From contig NZ_QFPF01000128.1 of the NCBI RefSeq assembly GCF_003248605.1, positions 1 through 17,558 on the forward strand: a stretch of 17,558 bases of DNA. The letters run 5' to 3'. Positions 1 through 8,201 of this stretch are shown in pieces. The notes under the pieces are model-generated. The model was not told the origin of the DNA, ran no database searches, and saw nothing but the letters and a program-made list of their open reading frames with translations. Within the stretch, counting starts at the first letter, position 1, and the number at the start of each line of letters is the position of its first letter. The DNA is from Microbacterium sp. GTDB lineage: Bacteria > Actinomycetota > Actinomycetes > Actinomycetales > Microbacteriaceae. A program made the position numbers and the translations under genes.

Positions 1-99
1 GACGCGACAAGAGATCTCTGACGAGGTGTGGGCTGTGCTGGAGCCGTTGATGCCGACGGTGACGGGCCGGTCTCGGCCGTGGACGGATCACCGTCTCGC
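1..99 (+). pseudogene. 5' fragment of an IS5-family transposase (orfA), cut by IS256
   Basis: The first 99 bases match the start of the IS5-family orfA found intact at 11620, beginning one base inside its GTG start codon (two bases lie outside the window) and reading TRQEISDEVWAVLEPLMP in frame. This copy has seven extra codons (TVTGRSR, positions 56-76) before PWTDHRLA that the 11620 copy lacks. The match stops at about position 99, where the terminal repeat of the IS256-family element begins, and the rest of this IS5 copy is not found on the other side of that element. It is therefore a remnant. The left terminal repeat would lie just outside the window. Confidence 0.85.
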
Positions 100-133
100 G
101 GGTGTGTCCGATAAACGGTGGATCTGGTTTGGC
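100..133. repeat. Left terminal inverted repeat of the IS256 element
   Basis: 34 bp beginning GGGTGTGTCCGAT; 29 of 34 positions match the reverse complement of 1415-1448. The five differences are at positions 4, 5, 10, 14 and 30 of the repeat. Confidence 0.8.
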
Positions 134-138
134 GTTCA

Positions 139-1395
139 TTAGTTGATTCGGCCTTCGAATGCGATCGCGAACGCGTTCAGCGCCGGCTTCCATCTCGTCG
201 CCCAGCGTGCCCTGCCGCGCCCGGTCGGGTCAAGCGATCTGGTCACGAGGTAGAGGCATTTCAGCGCGGCGGCGTCGTTCGGGAAGTGCCCGCGTGCGCG
301 GACTGCTCTGCGGTACCGGGCGTTGAGTGACTCGATCGCGTTCGTGCTGCAGATGATCCGTCGGATTTCCACGTCCCAGTCCAGGAACGGCACGAACTCA
401 CTCCAGGCGTTCTGCCAGAGCTTGCTGATCGCCGGATACTGTTGACCCCATTTCGCGTCGAACTCCACGAATCGCTCACGAGCGGCCGCTTCGGTCGGCG
501 CCGTGTAGACAGGACGCAGGTCCTTGCCCATCTCTTCCCAGTAATGGCGAGACGCGAACCGGAACGTGTTGCGGATCAGATGGATGATGCAGGTCTGCAC
601 CGTCGCGAGCGGCCAGGCGGTGTTGATCGATTCCGGCAGACCCTTCAGCCCGTCACAGACGACGATGCAGACATCCTCGGCGCCACGGTTCTTGATCTCC
701 GTCAACACGCCGAGCCAGAACTTCGCCCCCTCCCCGCCATCGCCGGCCCAGATCCCGAGGATCTCGCGCTCCCCGTTCACGGTAACGCCCACGGCGATAT
801 AGAACGGCTTGTTCCGCACCTGCCCGTCTCGGACCTTCACCACCAGAGCATCGATGAACACCACCGGGTAGACGCGATCCAGCGGACGGTTCTGCCATTC
901 GGTCATCTCCTCGATGACCTTGTCGGTGATCCTCGAGATCGTGTCCTTCGACACCGACGCCCCGTAGACATCGTCGAAGTGCGCCGCCACCTCGCCGGTC
1001 GTCAGCCCCCGCGCGGTCAACGACAGCACGATCTCATCGACGCCGGTCAGGCGCCGCTGCCGCTTCTTCACGATCTTCGGCTCGAACGACCCCTCACGGT
1101 CTCTGGGAACGTCGATCTCGACGGGACCGACCTCGGTCAGCACCGTCTTCGAACGGATCCCGTTGCGAGCGTTCTCGGCGATCGTGTTGCCGTGCTTCTC
1201 GTAGCCAAGATGCTCGGTCATCTCCGCCTCGAGCGCTGTCTCCAGCACCCGCTTGGTGAGCCCGTTCAGCACCCCGTCGGGGCCGACGAGGTCGACACCC
1301 TGTTCCTTCGCCTGCTTCAGCAGCTGCTCCGCGAGCTGCTGCTCATCGATGATCTCTCCCGTCACAGGATCGATCATCTCGATGACATCGGTCAT
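139..1395 (-). CDS. IS256-family (mutator-type) transposase
   Basis: This 418-residue DDE transposase would catalyse movement of the surrounding element. The mutator-type core is visible: the first catalytic Asp in VVFIDALVVKVRDG (about residue 185), the second in VVCDGLKGLPESI (about residue 250), and the Glu in STNAIESLNARYRRAVRARG (about residue 355). The N-terminal stretch LTKRVLETALEAEMTEHLGY is the usual DNA-binding region of the family. Length is normal (about 400-420 residues). The start ATG at 1395 follows an AAGGAAGG ribosome-binding site. No frameshift or internal stop is seen, so the enzyme looks functional. Confidence 0.95.
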   Translation of the reverse strand: MTDVIEMIDPVTGEIIDEQQLAEQLLKQAKEQGVDLVGPDGVLNGLTKRVLETALEAEMTEHLGYEKHGNTIAENARNGIRSKTVLTEVGPVEIDVPRDREGSFEPKIVKKRQRRLTGVDEIVLSLTARGLTTGEVAAHFDDVYGASVSKDTISRITDKVIEEMTEWQNRPLDRVYPVVFIDALVVKVRDGQVRNKPFYIAVGVTVNGEREILGIWAGDGGEGAKFWLGVLTEIKNRGAEDVCIVVCDGLKGLPESINTAWPLATVQTCIIHLIRNTFRFASRHYWEEMGKDLRPVYTAPTEAAARERFVEFDAKWGQQYPAISKLWQNAWSEFVPFLDWDVEIRRIICSTNAIESLNARYRRAVRARGHFPNDAAALKCLYLVTRSLDPTGRGRARWATRWKPALNAFAIAFEGRIN

Positions 1396-1414
1396 CGCCC
1401 TTCCTTTCAGTCAG

Positions 1415-1448
1415 GCCAGACCAGATCCACCGTTAATCAGACAGTCCC
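1415..1448. repeat. Right terminal inverted repeat of the IS256 element
   Basis: Reverse complement begins GGGACTGTCTGAT and shares the core ACGGTGGATCTGGT with the left repeat at 100-133. It lies 19 bp upstream of the transposase start and so also forms the leader of that gene. Confidence 0.8.
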
Positions 1449-2001
1449 AGGATGACGAACACCTGGCGGAGCAAGCCGAGTGGGTCAACGCCAAGATCCC
1501 GTACTCTTGGGTAACGCTCGGCGATTGGACACTCCGTCGCCGCTACTAGCCGTGACGCTGACCGCCGCCCCCTGTGCAATAGCTCACTCTCTGTTGTTCC
1601 TCACCGCGTGGAGAAGCGGCGAGCCTGCGAGCGCGTCGGTCGGATGGTGCATCACGTGTGACGCGACTACACGATCACCGGACAGACGCCTCAATCAAAT
1701 GGGTTCTTGGGTGAGTGCCTGCTGGCTGCGCCGTCACGCTGAAGATGTGGCGAATGGGCAGATGGGCGCGTATGCGACATCGCTTCTCGCCGCCGTGCTC
1801 GCGCGTTCGTGCTCGAGGCGGATGAAAACGTTGCCTTGGGGAGGCTGTCGCGTGAATGTGTGGCGGGGTGGTGTGGTCAGTGGGGCGTCGGTCCCGACGC
1901 TCGAGCGGGCGGCGGTCTCGAGGGGCTGATGAGCGTCGTGCGCGCTGGTTGAGGACGCGTGTTGGACGCGGTCAGCTCGTTGGCTCCGCCGCGTTGGCCG
2001 G
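1449..2001. other. IS-flanked spacer with no convincing gene
   Basis: Between the IS256 element and the IS1182-like remnant there are about 550 bp. The first 100 bp stay open in one plus-strand frame that ends at a TAG at 1547-1549 and would encode about 33 residues including EWVNAKIPYSWVTLGDWTLR. This could be the tail of a gene whose front was removed when the left side was rearranged, but I do not recognise the family. The rest has only short open frames without ribosome-binding sites or recognisable motifs. The right part, up to about 1995, probably includes the terminal non-coding end of the IS1182-like element, but its boundary cannot be set because the other end is missing. Confidence 0.5.
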
Positions 2002-2763
2002 TCAGATCGCAGTGATCGGGGCGGCGGCTGTGGCGAGCAGGTGGCGGTGGAGCTTGCGGAGGTTGTGGGTCGCGGCGATGAGCTTCCACTCGGCTGTCGC
2101 GGCGTGGAAGCCGCGGCGGGTGAAAGAGCGGATTCCTCTGCCGGTCTTGATCTGACCGAAGACAGGCTCGATGATCCACTTGCGTTTGTCGTAGTGGACC
2201 CGTCCGGCCTTGCGGGACACCTTCCGGTCCATCTTGTCCATCAGCGTCGCGCCCGCGGGCAGGCGTCCGCGGGATCCGACGCGGGGCTTCCCGTGACGCA
2301 TGTTGCGTGCGGCGAGGTAGGAGTCCGGCCCGTCGTCGGGCAGGCCGGCGAGGACGGCTTCGGTGCAGTATCCGGCGTCGCCGAGCACGACCCCGATGGG
2401 CTCGGTGACACCGGCTGCGTCTAGCTCTCGGTTAGCGGCGGCGATCATCGGGGTGAGCTGGGCGGTGTCGCCGGTGTCCTGGGTGACATCGCACGCGATG
2501 ATGATCTGCGACTCGGTCGCGACCGCTTGCGCGTTGTAGCCCTGCACCCACCCGTTCCGGATCGGCATCATCCGTGACTCTGGGTCGGTCGTGTTCACTT
2601 TCGGCGGGTTCGTCTTCGGTGCCTTCTCCGCCGGGGGCTTGGGTTTGCGTCCCCGCAGCTTCTTCCCCGCCGCCTGCTCCTTCGCCGCGCGCTCGGCGAG
2701 GTGTGCGTCGTACTCGGCTTGGCGGGCCGCGTCGACCGCGTCAAGTCGCGCTTTCGACGGCAT
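2002..2763 (-). pseudogene. IS1182-like transposase, 5'-truncated remnant
   Basis: About 250 C-terminal residues of a DDE transposase are present. Recognisable blocks are SRMMPIRNGWVQGYNAQAV, IIACDVTQDTGDTAQLTPMI, VVLGDAGYCTE (a catalytic Asp) and KWIIEPVFGQIKTGRGIRSF (the catalytic Glu), followed by the usual C-terminal region AEWKLIAATHNLRKL. The charged spacer EQAAGKKLRGRKPKPPAEK precedes the catalytic core. Family members are roughly twice this long, so the N-terminal half and first catalytic Asp are missing. The homologous part begins around KARLDAVDAARQ, directly after the stop codon of the maleylacetate reductase gene (shared bases TAATG). Residues translated upstream of that Met belong to the reductase gene in another frame. 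It is probably inactive. Confidence 0.85.
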
Positions 2764-3845
2764 TAGGCATCGACTCGCACACCCTTCCACGCATCGAAGA
2801 GCAGGCCTTCAACCTGCGCTTGCGAGAAGTTCGATGCTGCGCCGGGATGTTCCGACATTCGCCGCAGCACATCTGGTGCCACTCCCACGACATCGTCACG
2901 CGCCGCACCGAGCGATTCCAGGGAGATCGGAGCACCCACGCCCGCGAGTATCGACTGCAAGCGCTGGCCCGGCATCCGCGTGTCGAACGCTTGGCCCAGC
3001 AGTTCGACGCCAAGGGGCGTGATCGTGCACGTCAGAGCAAGCGAGTGAGGGAGCACGATCGAGTGTGTCGCGGCGTGCGGCAGGGAGAGCGACCCCCCGA
3101 GGGCGTGGCACACCGCATGGTGCAGCCCCATCGTCGTCGCGTCCAGGCACATGCCGGCGAGCATCGCGCCAACCAGGAGAGGGTCGCTTGCGCGGACGTT
3201 CGCCTCGCCGAGGGATCGCAGACCGGCGGCCAACGAGTGCGCCGCCTCACGTGCGACGGCGCGCACGACGGGCGATGAGTCTGGCGCATACGCCGACTCG
3301 GCCACGTGGGCGAGCGCGTTGACCGCTGACTGCGCAGCGAGCGAGACGGGAAGATCGTCCACGAGGTCTGGGTCGTACACCACCTCACGGGCCCGCACCT
3401 CGGCGTCTCGGCCCGTCGCCTTTCGCTGTCCGTCCGTCTCACCCCAGATGGAAGTCATCTCCGAGCCGGCGAGCGTGGTGGGGACGGCTACGTACGGCAG
3501 GTTGTGGCGGCGCGCGAGCGCCTTCGCGAGACCCACGGAGGACCCCCCGCCCAGCGCGATGGCACCGTCTGCGCCGGATCGTTCGGCAATCGACCATGCC
3601 TCGGCGACCGCCTCGACCGGAACGTGTTCCCGCGATCCGTCGAAGACCCCGACCACGCCGTGAAGGTCGACAGACCGCTGGACGTTGCTGAACACTCCGG
3701 CCCCCCGTGAGGTTGTGAGGACGACGACGCGCTCGATCCCCACACGCGCAAGGATCTCTCCGATTCTGCCCACGCTGCCGCGGCCGAAGGTGACGGGGGT
3801 CTGCAGTCCCCTGAAGGAGAATCCCGTCACGGTGTCGTCATTCAT
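2763..3845 (-). CDS. Maleylacetate reductase
   Basis: This 360-residue protein belongs to the iron-type alcohol dehydrogenase superfamily, maleylacetate reductase branch: it reduces maleylacetate to 3-oxoadipate with NAD(P)H. Visible features are the N-terminal GRGSVGRIGEIL, the nucleotide-binding GGGSSVGLAKA (about 99-109), the family-typical VPTTLAGSEMTSIWGET (121-137), and the His-rich helix region LHHAVCHALGG...LPHAATHSIVLPH (241-267). Length is normal. Its ATG overlaps the end of the hydrolase gene by 8 bases (ATGAATGA), so the two are translationally coupled. It is the last gene of the minus-strand operon and abuts the IS1182-like remnant. Its presence is odd beside a plain muconate pathway, because maleylacetate arises from hydroxyquinol or chlorocatechols. 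Cofactor preference cannot be read from the sequence. Confidence 0.9.
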   Translation of the reverse strand: MNDDTVTGFSFRGLQTPVTFGRGSVGRIGEILARVGIERVVVLTTSRGAGVFSNVQRSVDLHGVVGVFDGSREHVPVEAVAEAWSIAERSGADGAIALGGGSSVGLAKALARRHNLPYVAVPTTLAGSEMTSIWGETDGQRKATGRDAEVRAREVVYDPDLVDDLPVSLAAQSAVNALAHVAESAYAPDSSPVVRAVAREAAHSLAAGLRSLGEANVRASDPLLVGAMLAGMCLDATTMGLHHAVCHALGGSLSLPHAATHSIVLPHSLALTCTITPLGVELLGQAFDTRMPGQRLQSILAGVGAPISLESLGAARDDVVGVAPDVLRRMSEHPGAASNFSQAQVEGLLFDAWKGVRVDA

Positions 3846-4656
3846 GGCGCCGCCTCCGCATGGAGTCGACTGGCCCGCCGAGGGTGCCGGTCAGGTGCTC
3901 CCGTAACAGCCAAGCCGTCTCTACGGGATCCTCGAACGGAGGTTGGTGGGCGACGTGCTGCATCCGAATCGCCGTGCCGCGAGGTACTCCATTCGCGACC
4001 TCGCGGGCAACCATCTCGGGTGCGACTGTGTCGTGCGCACCCCAGATGACCACCGTCGGAGCAAGGATGCGGGTCAACTCGCTTCGCACGTCGTAGTCGG
4101 CGAGGGCGAGACAACACTGCGCATAGCTCTCGGGGTCGGTCTCGCGAAGACCCTCGAGCAGCGCTTCGCGCGGCTTCCGGCCGCGCCTCGGAGTCGTGGG
4201 AGCGAACCAGCGCGCATCCGATCTCGCCACGACGGCGGAGACGCCTCGCTCCCGCACCAGTTGTGCCCGCTCGCGCCACTCCTGCGGGCTACCCAGGTTC
4301 CCACCTGATGCGATTACGGCGAGAGAGAGGACGTCATCGGGATGCCGGAGCGCGAGGCACAGCCCGACGGCCCCACCGAAGGACACTCCCGCGTATGCGT
4401 ATCGGTGGACTCCGTGCTCCTGTGCCGCTTGATGCACGGCGTCGGCGATGTCAGCCACGTGGAAGGACGCGATGGCCGCGGGCGCGTGGGCGTGGCCCGG
4501 GAGGTCCCACGTCATCACCCGGTACTGGTGGCGCAGCTCCGAGGCGACCTCGCCCCACAACACTTCCGCCGCGGTGCCGAGAGATGGTCCGAGCACGAGA
4601 ACGGGAGCGTCGCCGCGTCCACTGAGTGTGTTCAGGCGGAGGCGAGGCGGACTCAA
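3838..4656 (-). CDS. pcaD: Alpha/beta hydrolase, probable 3-oxoadipate enol-lactonase
   Basis: A hydrolase of about 272 residues fitting the catC/catA context: 3-oxoadipate enol-lactone is opened to 3-oxoadipate in the cytoplasm. The fold markers are LVLGPSLGTAAEVLW (oxyanion region), the nucleophile elbow GVSFGG (Ser), the acid in VIWGAHDTVAP (Asp) and the late His in MQHVAHQPPFEDP. The open frame extends up to 4770, but that part overlaps the end of catA and looks unlike a hydrolase N-terminus. I chose a TTG start at 4656 because GAGGG lies seven bases upstream and the resulting length fits the family (about 260 residues). It is a Ser hydrolase, not a Cys-type dienelactone hydrolase as found in many chlorocatechol clusters. 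Another ester or lactone substrate is possible. Confidence 0.75.
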   Translation of the reverse strand: MSPPRLRLNTLSGRGDAPVLVLGPSLGTAAEVLWGEVASELRHQYRVMTWDLPGHAHAPAAIASFHVADIADAVHQAAQEHGVHRYAYAGVSFGGAVGLCLALRHPDDVLSLAVIASGGNLGSPQEWRERAQLVRERGVSAVVARSDARWFAPTTPRRGRKPREALLEGLRETDPESYAQCCLALADYDVRSELTRILAPTVVIWGAHDTVAPEMVAREVANGVPRGTAIRMQHVAHQPPFEDPVETAWLLREHLTGTLGGPVDSMRRRRHE

Positions 4657-4726
4657 GACGGATCCCTCGACCAGGAGTACGACGCCACGACGGGCGGGGC
4701 GGTCTCGGCTCCCGCCCGCCGTGCGA

Positions 4727-5623
<897 letters not shown>

Positions 5624-5917
5624 TCAGGTGTCCCGGTCGTCGGCGATGCGGGAAGGATGGACTGTCAACGGCGTCACGGCGACAGACATGTAGGGGAAGA
5701 GCGGAAGGGTGCTCAGTAGTTCGTGGAGCTCGTCGTTCCCGGACACGTCGAAGATCGAGATGTTCGCGTATTCGCCCACGATCCGCCACAGCTCACGCCA
5801 TCGCCCGTCGCGCTGCAGCTGCTGGGAATAGTGCCGTTCGCGTTCTTTGAGCTTCGCGGCGACCGTTGGGTCCATTTCGGCGGGGAGCTGAACGTCCATC
5901 CGCACGTGAAAGAGCAC
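5624..5917 (-). CDS. catC: Muconolactone delta-isomerase
   Basis: A small protein of 97 residues starting (V/M)LFHVRMDVQLPAEMDP, the hallmark N-terminus of muconolactone isomerases, which convert muconolactone to 3-oxoadipate enol-lactone. The later blocks EYANISIFDVSGNDELHELLSTLPLFPYM and VAVTPLTVHPS are also typical, and family length is about 90-97. The open frame continues upstream to 6139, but that part is the catB gene in another frame. The GTG at 5917 is chosen because the family N-terminus starts exactly there and AAAGGGTGG lies just upstream. It begins one base after the catB stop codon. An alternative role, known for the related ClcF of Rhodococcus opacus 1CP, is 5-chloromuconolactone dehalogenation; the sequence alone does not decide. 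Confidence 0.88.
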   Translation of the reverse strand: MLFHVRMDVQLPAEMDPTVAAKLKERERHYSQQLQRDGRWRELWRIVGEYANISIFDVSGNDELHELLSTLPLFPYMSVAVTPLTVHPSRIADDRDT

Positions 5918-5918
5918 G

Positions 5919-7031
5919 TCAGGCCACCCTTTGGTCCAGCCGATACCGAGCGAGCTTCTCCTCGTCGATGTCGACGCCGACGCCCGGGGTCGAAGGGGCG
6001 ACCATCCTCCCCCGCTCAATGCGCAGCGGAGTCGCCGCGAGATCGTCGGACATCTCGAGAAAGTTGGACAGCTCTGCGGCCCTCCTGGAGGAATGCTCGA
6101 ACGCTGCGCCGAACACGACGCTCGCCGTGCTTCCCACACGAGAGTCGATCTGATTGCCCATGATCACTTCGATGCCCAAGCCCTCCGCGAGGCCGAGTAG
6201 CTTGGCGGACTGTGTGAAGCCGGTGCGAGCCGTCTTCACACTCAAGGCGCTGGCTCCACCCGTCGTCAGTTCCCGGGCGGCGTCTCCCAATGTCGAGGCG
6301 CTCTCGTCCGCGACGATCGGAATTCGCGAATGAGCGACGAGCCTTCGCCGCCCCAGGATTTCGGCCGCATCGCAGGGCTCCTCGAAGAAGGTGAGGCCCA
6401 GATCATGGGTAGCCTCGAGCACCTCCATCGCCTCGACTGCCGTCCAGCCGCGGTTGGCGTCGATGTAGAGCTCCACGTCGGGGCCGAGCGCCTCGCGCAG
6501 TGCTCTGCAGGCGTCCACGTCGAGTCGAAGCGGGCGCCGGCCGACCTTGACCTTGAAAACTTCGACACCGTACAACTCGTTGTACTCTAGCGCCTCGGCG
6601 ACCATTTGGGGCCCGGAGGCGAACCCGACCATGTGGGAGACGCGGAGCGAGTCGGTGAATCCACCGAGGAGCCGATGCACTGAGACGCCGAGAGATTTGC
6701 CGAGGATGTCCCAGAGTGCGATGTCTACGCCGGCTTTGGCGGTGACATTGCCAACGGTACGGTGCAATCGGGCGTGGACGCGCGCGCGGTCGAGTGGATC
6801 CGCGCCGACGAGGATGGGCGCGAAGACCTTCTCGATCACCGCAACCACCGACGGCTGCGTCTCGCCGTACGTGTACGGACGCGGCGGGATATCGGCGACG
6901 CCGACGATGCCGTCGGTGGTACCGACCCGCAGGAGGACGTGCCCCATCTCGTGCACCTCGCCGCTGGCGAAATGCAGGGGCTTGCGCATCGGAATCGTGT
7001 AGGGGATCGCCTCCACGCGGTCGATGATCAT
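5919..7031 (-). CDS. catB: Muconate cycloisomerase
   Basis: This 370-residue enolase-superfamily enzyme lactonises cis,cis-muconate to muconolactone. The active-site set is complete: Lys160-x-Lys162 (FKVKVG), Asp191 (YIDANRGW), Glu217 (FFEEP), Asp242 (VADES) and Lys266 (SVKTARTG). These sit at a constant offset of 7 from the known Pseudomonas putida residues (167/169, 198, 224, 249, 273), which strongly supports the muconate-lactonising subgroup. The N-terminal capping domain covers about residues 1-125. The ATG at 7031 overlaps the LysR stop by four bases (ATGA) and is preceded by GGGTGG. Chloromuconate activity is possible, as this family contains both types and I cannot separate them by eye. 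Confidence 0.92.
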   Translation of the reverse strand: MIIDRVEAIPYTIPMRKPLHFASGEVHEMGHVLLRVGTTDGIVGVADIPPRPYTYGETQPSVVAVIEKVFAPILVGADPLDRARVHARLHRTVGNVTAKAGVDIALWDILGKSLGVSVHRLLGGFTDSLRVSHMVGFASGPQMVAEALEYNELYGVEVFKVKVGRRPLRLDVDACRALREALGPDVELYIDANRGWTAVEAMEVLEATHDLGLTFFEEPCDAAEILGRRRLVAHSRIPIVADESASTLGDAARELTTGGASALSVKTARTGFTQSAKLLGLAEGLGIEVIMGNQIDSRVGSTASVVFGAAFEHSSRRAAELSNFLEMSDDLAATPLRIERGRMVAPSTPGVGVDIDEEKLARYRLDQRVA

Positions 7032-8008
7032 CTCGAACCACCCCGATAGGCGGAGACGACATCTCCGATAAACGGGATGAACCTTTGAACGACCGGCGAG
7101 GTATCGCCGTCTCGCCAGGCGATCGCGAGTTCGACGGAGGGGGCGTCGAGGATCTCGCGGAACGCGCTGCCTCCGATACTCAACGCCGTGGCGGATTCAG
7201 GGATGACCGCAGCACCGACCCCAGCTGCCACGAGCGAAAGGAGGGTCGAAGTCTCGGTGACCCGCTGGCGGTACTTGAGCGCTATCCCCTGGCGAAGGCA
7301 TTCGGCTCCGACGGCTTGGGAAACGGATGAACCGTCCGGATATCCCACCAGGGCGTGCCCGACGAGGTCAGCCAGTGAGATCGCTCCCCGGTCCGCGAGG
7401 CGGGAATGCGCCGGCAGAGCGGCAACGAGCCGCTCACGGGCGACGATCGACACTTGGATGTCGGTGCTCGCGACGGGTGGACGGAGCAACGCGATGTCGA
7501 TCCGATGATCGAGCAATTCTTGGACCAGCGACGGGGTGAGCAGTTCGCCCTGCACCTCGAGCGACATGCCTTCGAACGCCCTCGATGCCTCGCGGACGAC
7601 GCGGGGCATGATCCCGTAGGTCGCCGAACCGGTGAAGCCGATCCGCAGCGTTCCGCGGAGCCCCTGGCCCATGCGGCGCACGTCACCCTCGAGCGACTGG
7701 AGATCTTCGAGTATCCGCCGCCCTCGCACGAGAAGCGCTTCTCCTGCCGCTGTCATCTCCACGCTCCTCGTCGTGCGATTGAAAAGTCTCGTTCCAAGCG
7801 ACTTCTCCAGTCGCCTGATCTGCTGTGAGAGAGGCGGTTGAGCGATCCTCAACCTGTCGGCCGCTCGCCCGAAATGCCGTTCCTCTGCCACAGCGACGAA
7901 GTACCTCAGGTTCCGTGTGTCCAGCACGAGGCTCGTTGACCTGCGGGACTCTGGGAACGCTACTTCGGCGTTGCTCGCAGCGGAAATACTCAATTCCTCC
8001 TCATTCAT
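7028..8008 (-). CDS. LysR-family transcriptional regulator of the cat operon
   Basis: A LysR-type regulator with the N-terminal winged helix-turn-helix (about residues 33-92: NLRYFVAVAEERHFGRAADRL, AQPPLSQQIRRLEKSLGTRLF) and a C-terminal effector-binding domain (about 115-320, starting LRGTLRIGFTGSATYGIMP). It is the first gene of the minus-strand operon and overlaps catB by four bases, so it is likely the CatR/BenM-like sensor of muconate or a chloromuconate. The start is uncertain. The ATG at 8008 gives a 27-residue extension unusual for the family and lies inside a possible operator. A GTG at 7927 (VLDTRNLRYF) would give the normal N-terminus, though neither has a clear ribosome-binding site. 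Co-transcription with its targets, rather than divergence from them, is less common for LysR regulators. Confidence 0.88.
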   Translation of the reverse strand: MNEEELSISAASNAEVAFPESRRSTSLVLDTRNLRYFVAVAEERHFGRAADRLRIAQPPLSQQIRRLEKSLGTRLFNRTTRSVEMTAAGEALLVRGRRILEDLQSLEGDVRRMGQGLRGTLRIGFTGSATYGIMPRVVREASRAFEGMSLEVQGELLTPSLVQELLDHRIDIALLRPPVASTDIQVSIVARERLVAALPAHSRLADRGAISLADLVGHALVGYPDGSSVSQAVGAECLRQGIALKYRQRVTETSTLLSLVAAGVGAAVIPESATALSIGGSAFREILDAPSVELAIAWRDGDTSPVVQRFIPFIGDVVSAYRGGSR

Positions 8009-8021
8009 ATCGTGAAGATAT
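8007..8021. promoter_or_regulatory. Putative LysR-type T-N11-A operator box
   Basis: ATATC-GTGAA-GATAT is a perfect 5-bp dyad with a 5-bp spacer and contains TATC-N5-GATA, i.e. the T-N11-A signature of LysR-type binding sites. It lies in the divergent region and overlaps the upstream ATG of the LysR gene, as expected for an autoregulated site if translation starts further inside, at 7927. This is inferred from pattern only; the site could also be chance in a short AT-richer stretch. Confidence 0.5.
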
Positions 8022-8060
8022 CACTAGTCGCCCTAGCCCCGTTTGGTGGCGTCGTCATCG

Positions 8061-8084
8061 TCCACGGATCATATGATTCGTGGA
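8061..8084. promoter_or_regulatory. 24-bp near-perfect palindrome, candidate operator
   Basis: The two 12-bp arms (TCCACGGATCAT and ATGATTCGTGGA) are reverse complements except for one position, and the centre ATCATATGAT is perfectly palindromic. It lies between the LysR and AraC genes, about 118 bp upstream of the AraC start and about 53 bp outside the upstream LysR start. Symmetry, length and an AT-rich centre in GC-rich DNA are what a dimeric regulator site looks like. It is not the direct-repeat layout usual for AraC proteins. Which regulator uses it is unknown. Confidence 0.55.
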
Positions 8085-8201
8085 TTTTCGTCTCGATCAG
8101 AACGAAGAAGATATGGATGCATCGGTCGAGCTGGAAGTATGTGTGGCAACCTCGGTCCCACGGAGAAGGCCGCGTCCGCGGTACGAGGAAGTGCTCCCGC
8201 A

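Larger units (their letters stand above)
100..1448. mobile_element. IS256-family insertion sequence, complete
   Basis: The element is 1349 bp with one transposase gene on the minus strand. Terminal inverted repeats of 34 bp lie at 100-133 and 1415-1448 and agree at 29 of 34 positions, both starting GGG and sharing the core ACGGTGGATCTGGT. Length and single-gene layout fit the IS256 family. The 8-9 bp target duplication usual for this family is not seen: the left flank ends CCGTCTCGC and the right flank starts AGGATGACG. The right flank is also not the continuation of the interrupted IS5 copy, so one side has been rearranged after insertion. The exact outer bases are inferred from the repeat alignment. 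Confidence 0.85.

Noticed and set aside
442..1455. 337-codon plus-strand open frame opposite the IS256 transposase
   Set aside because: Antisense to a complete, well-supported transposase; Arg/His/Asp-rich with no domain or ribosome-binding site.
1480..1929. 149-codon plus-strand open frame in the spacer after IS256
   Set aside because: No recognisable motif or convincing ribosome-binding site; composition looks like random GC-rich frame.
5918..6139. Longer N-terminus for muconolactone isomerase, starting at 6139
   Set aside because: It overlaps catB in another frame; the family N-terminus LFHVRMDV starts precisely at the GTG at 5917.
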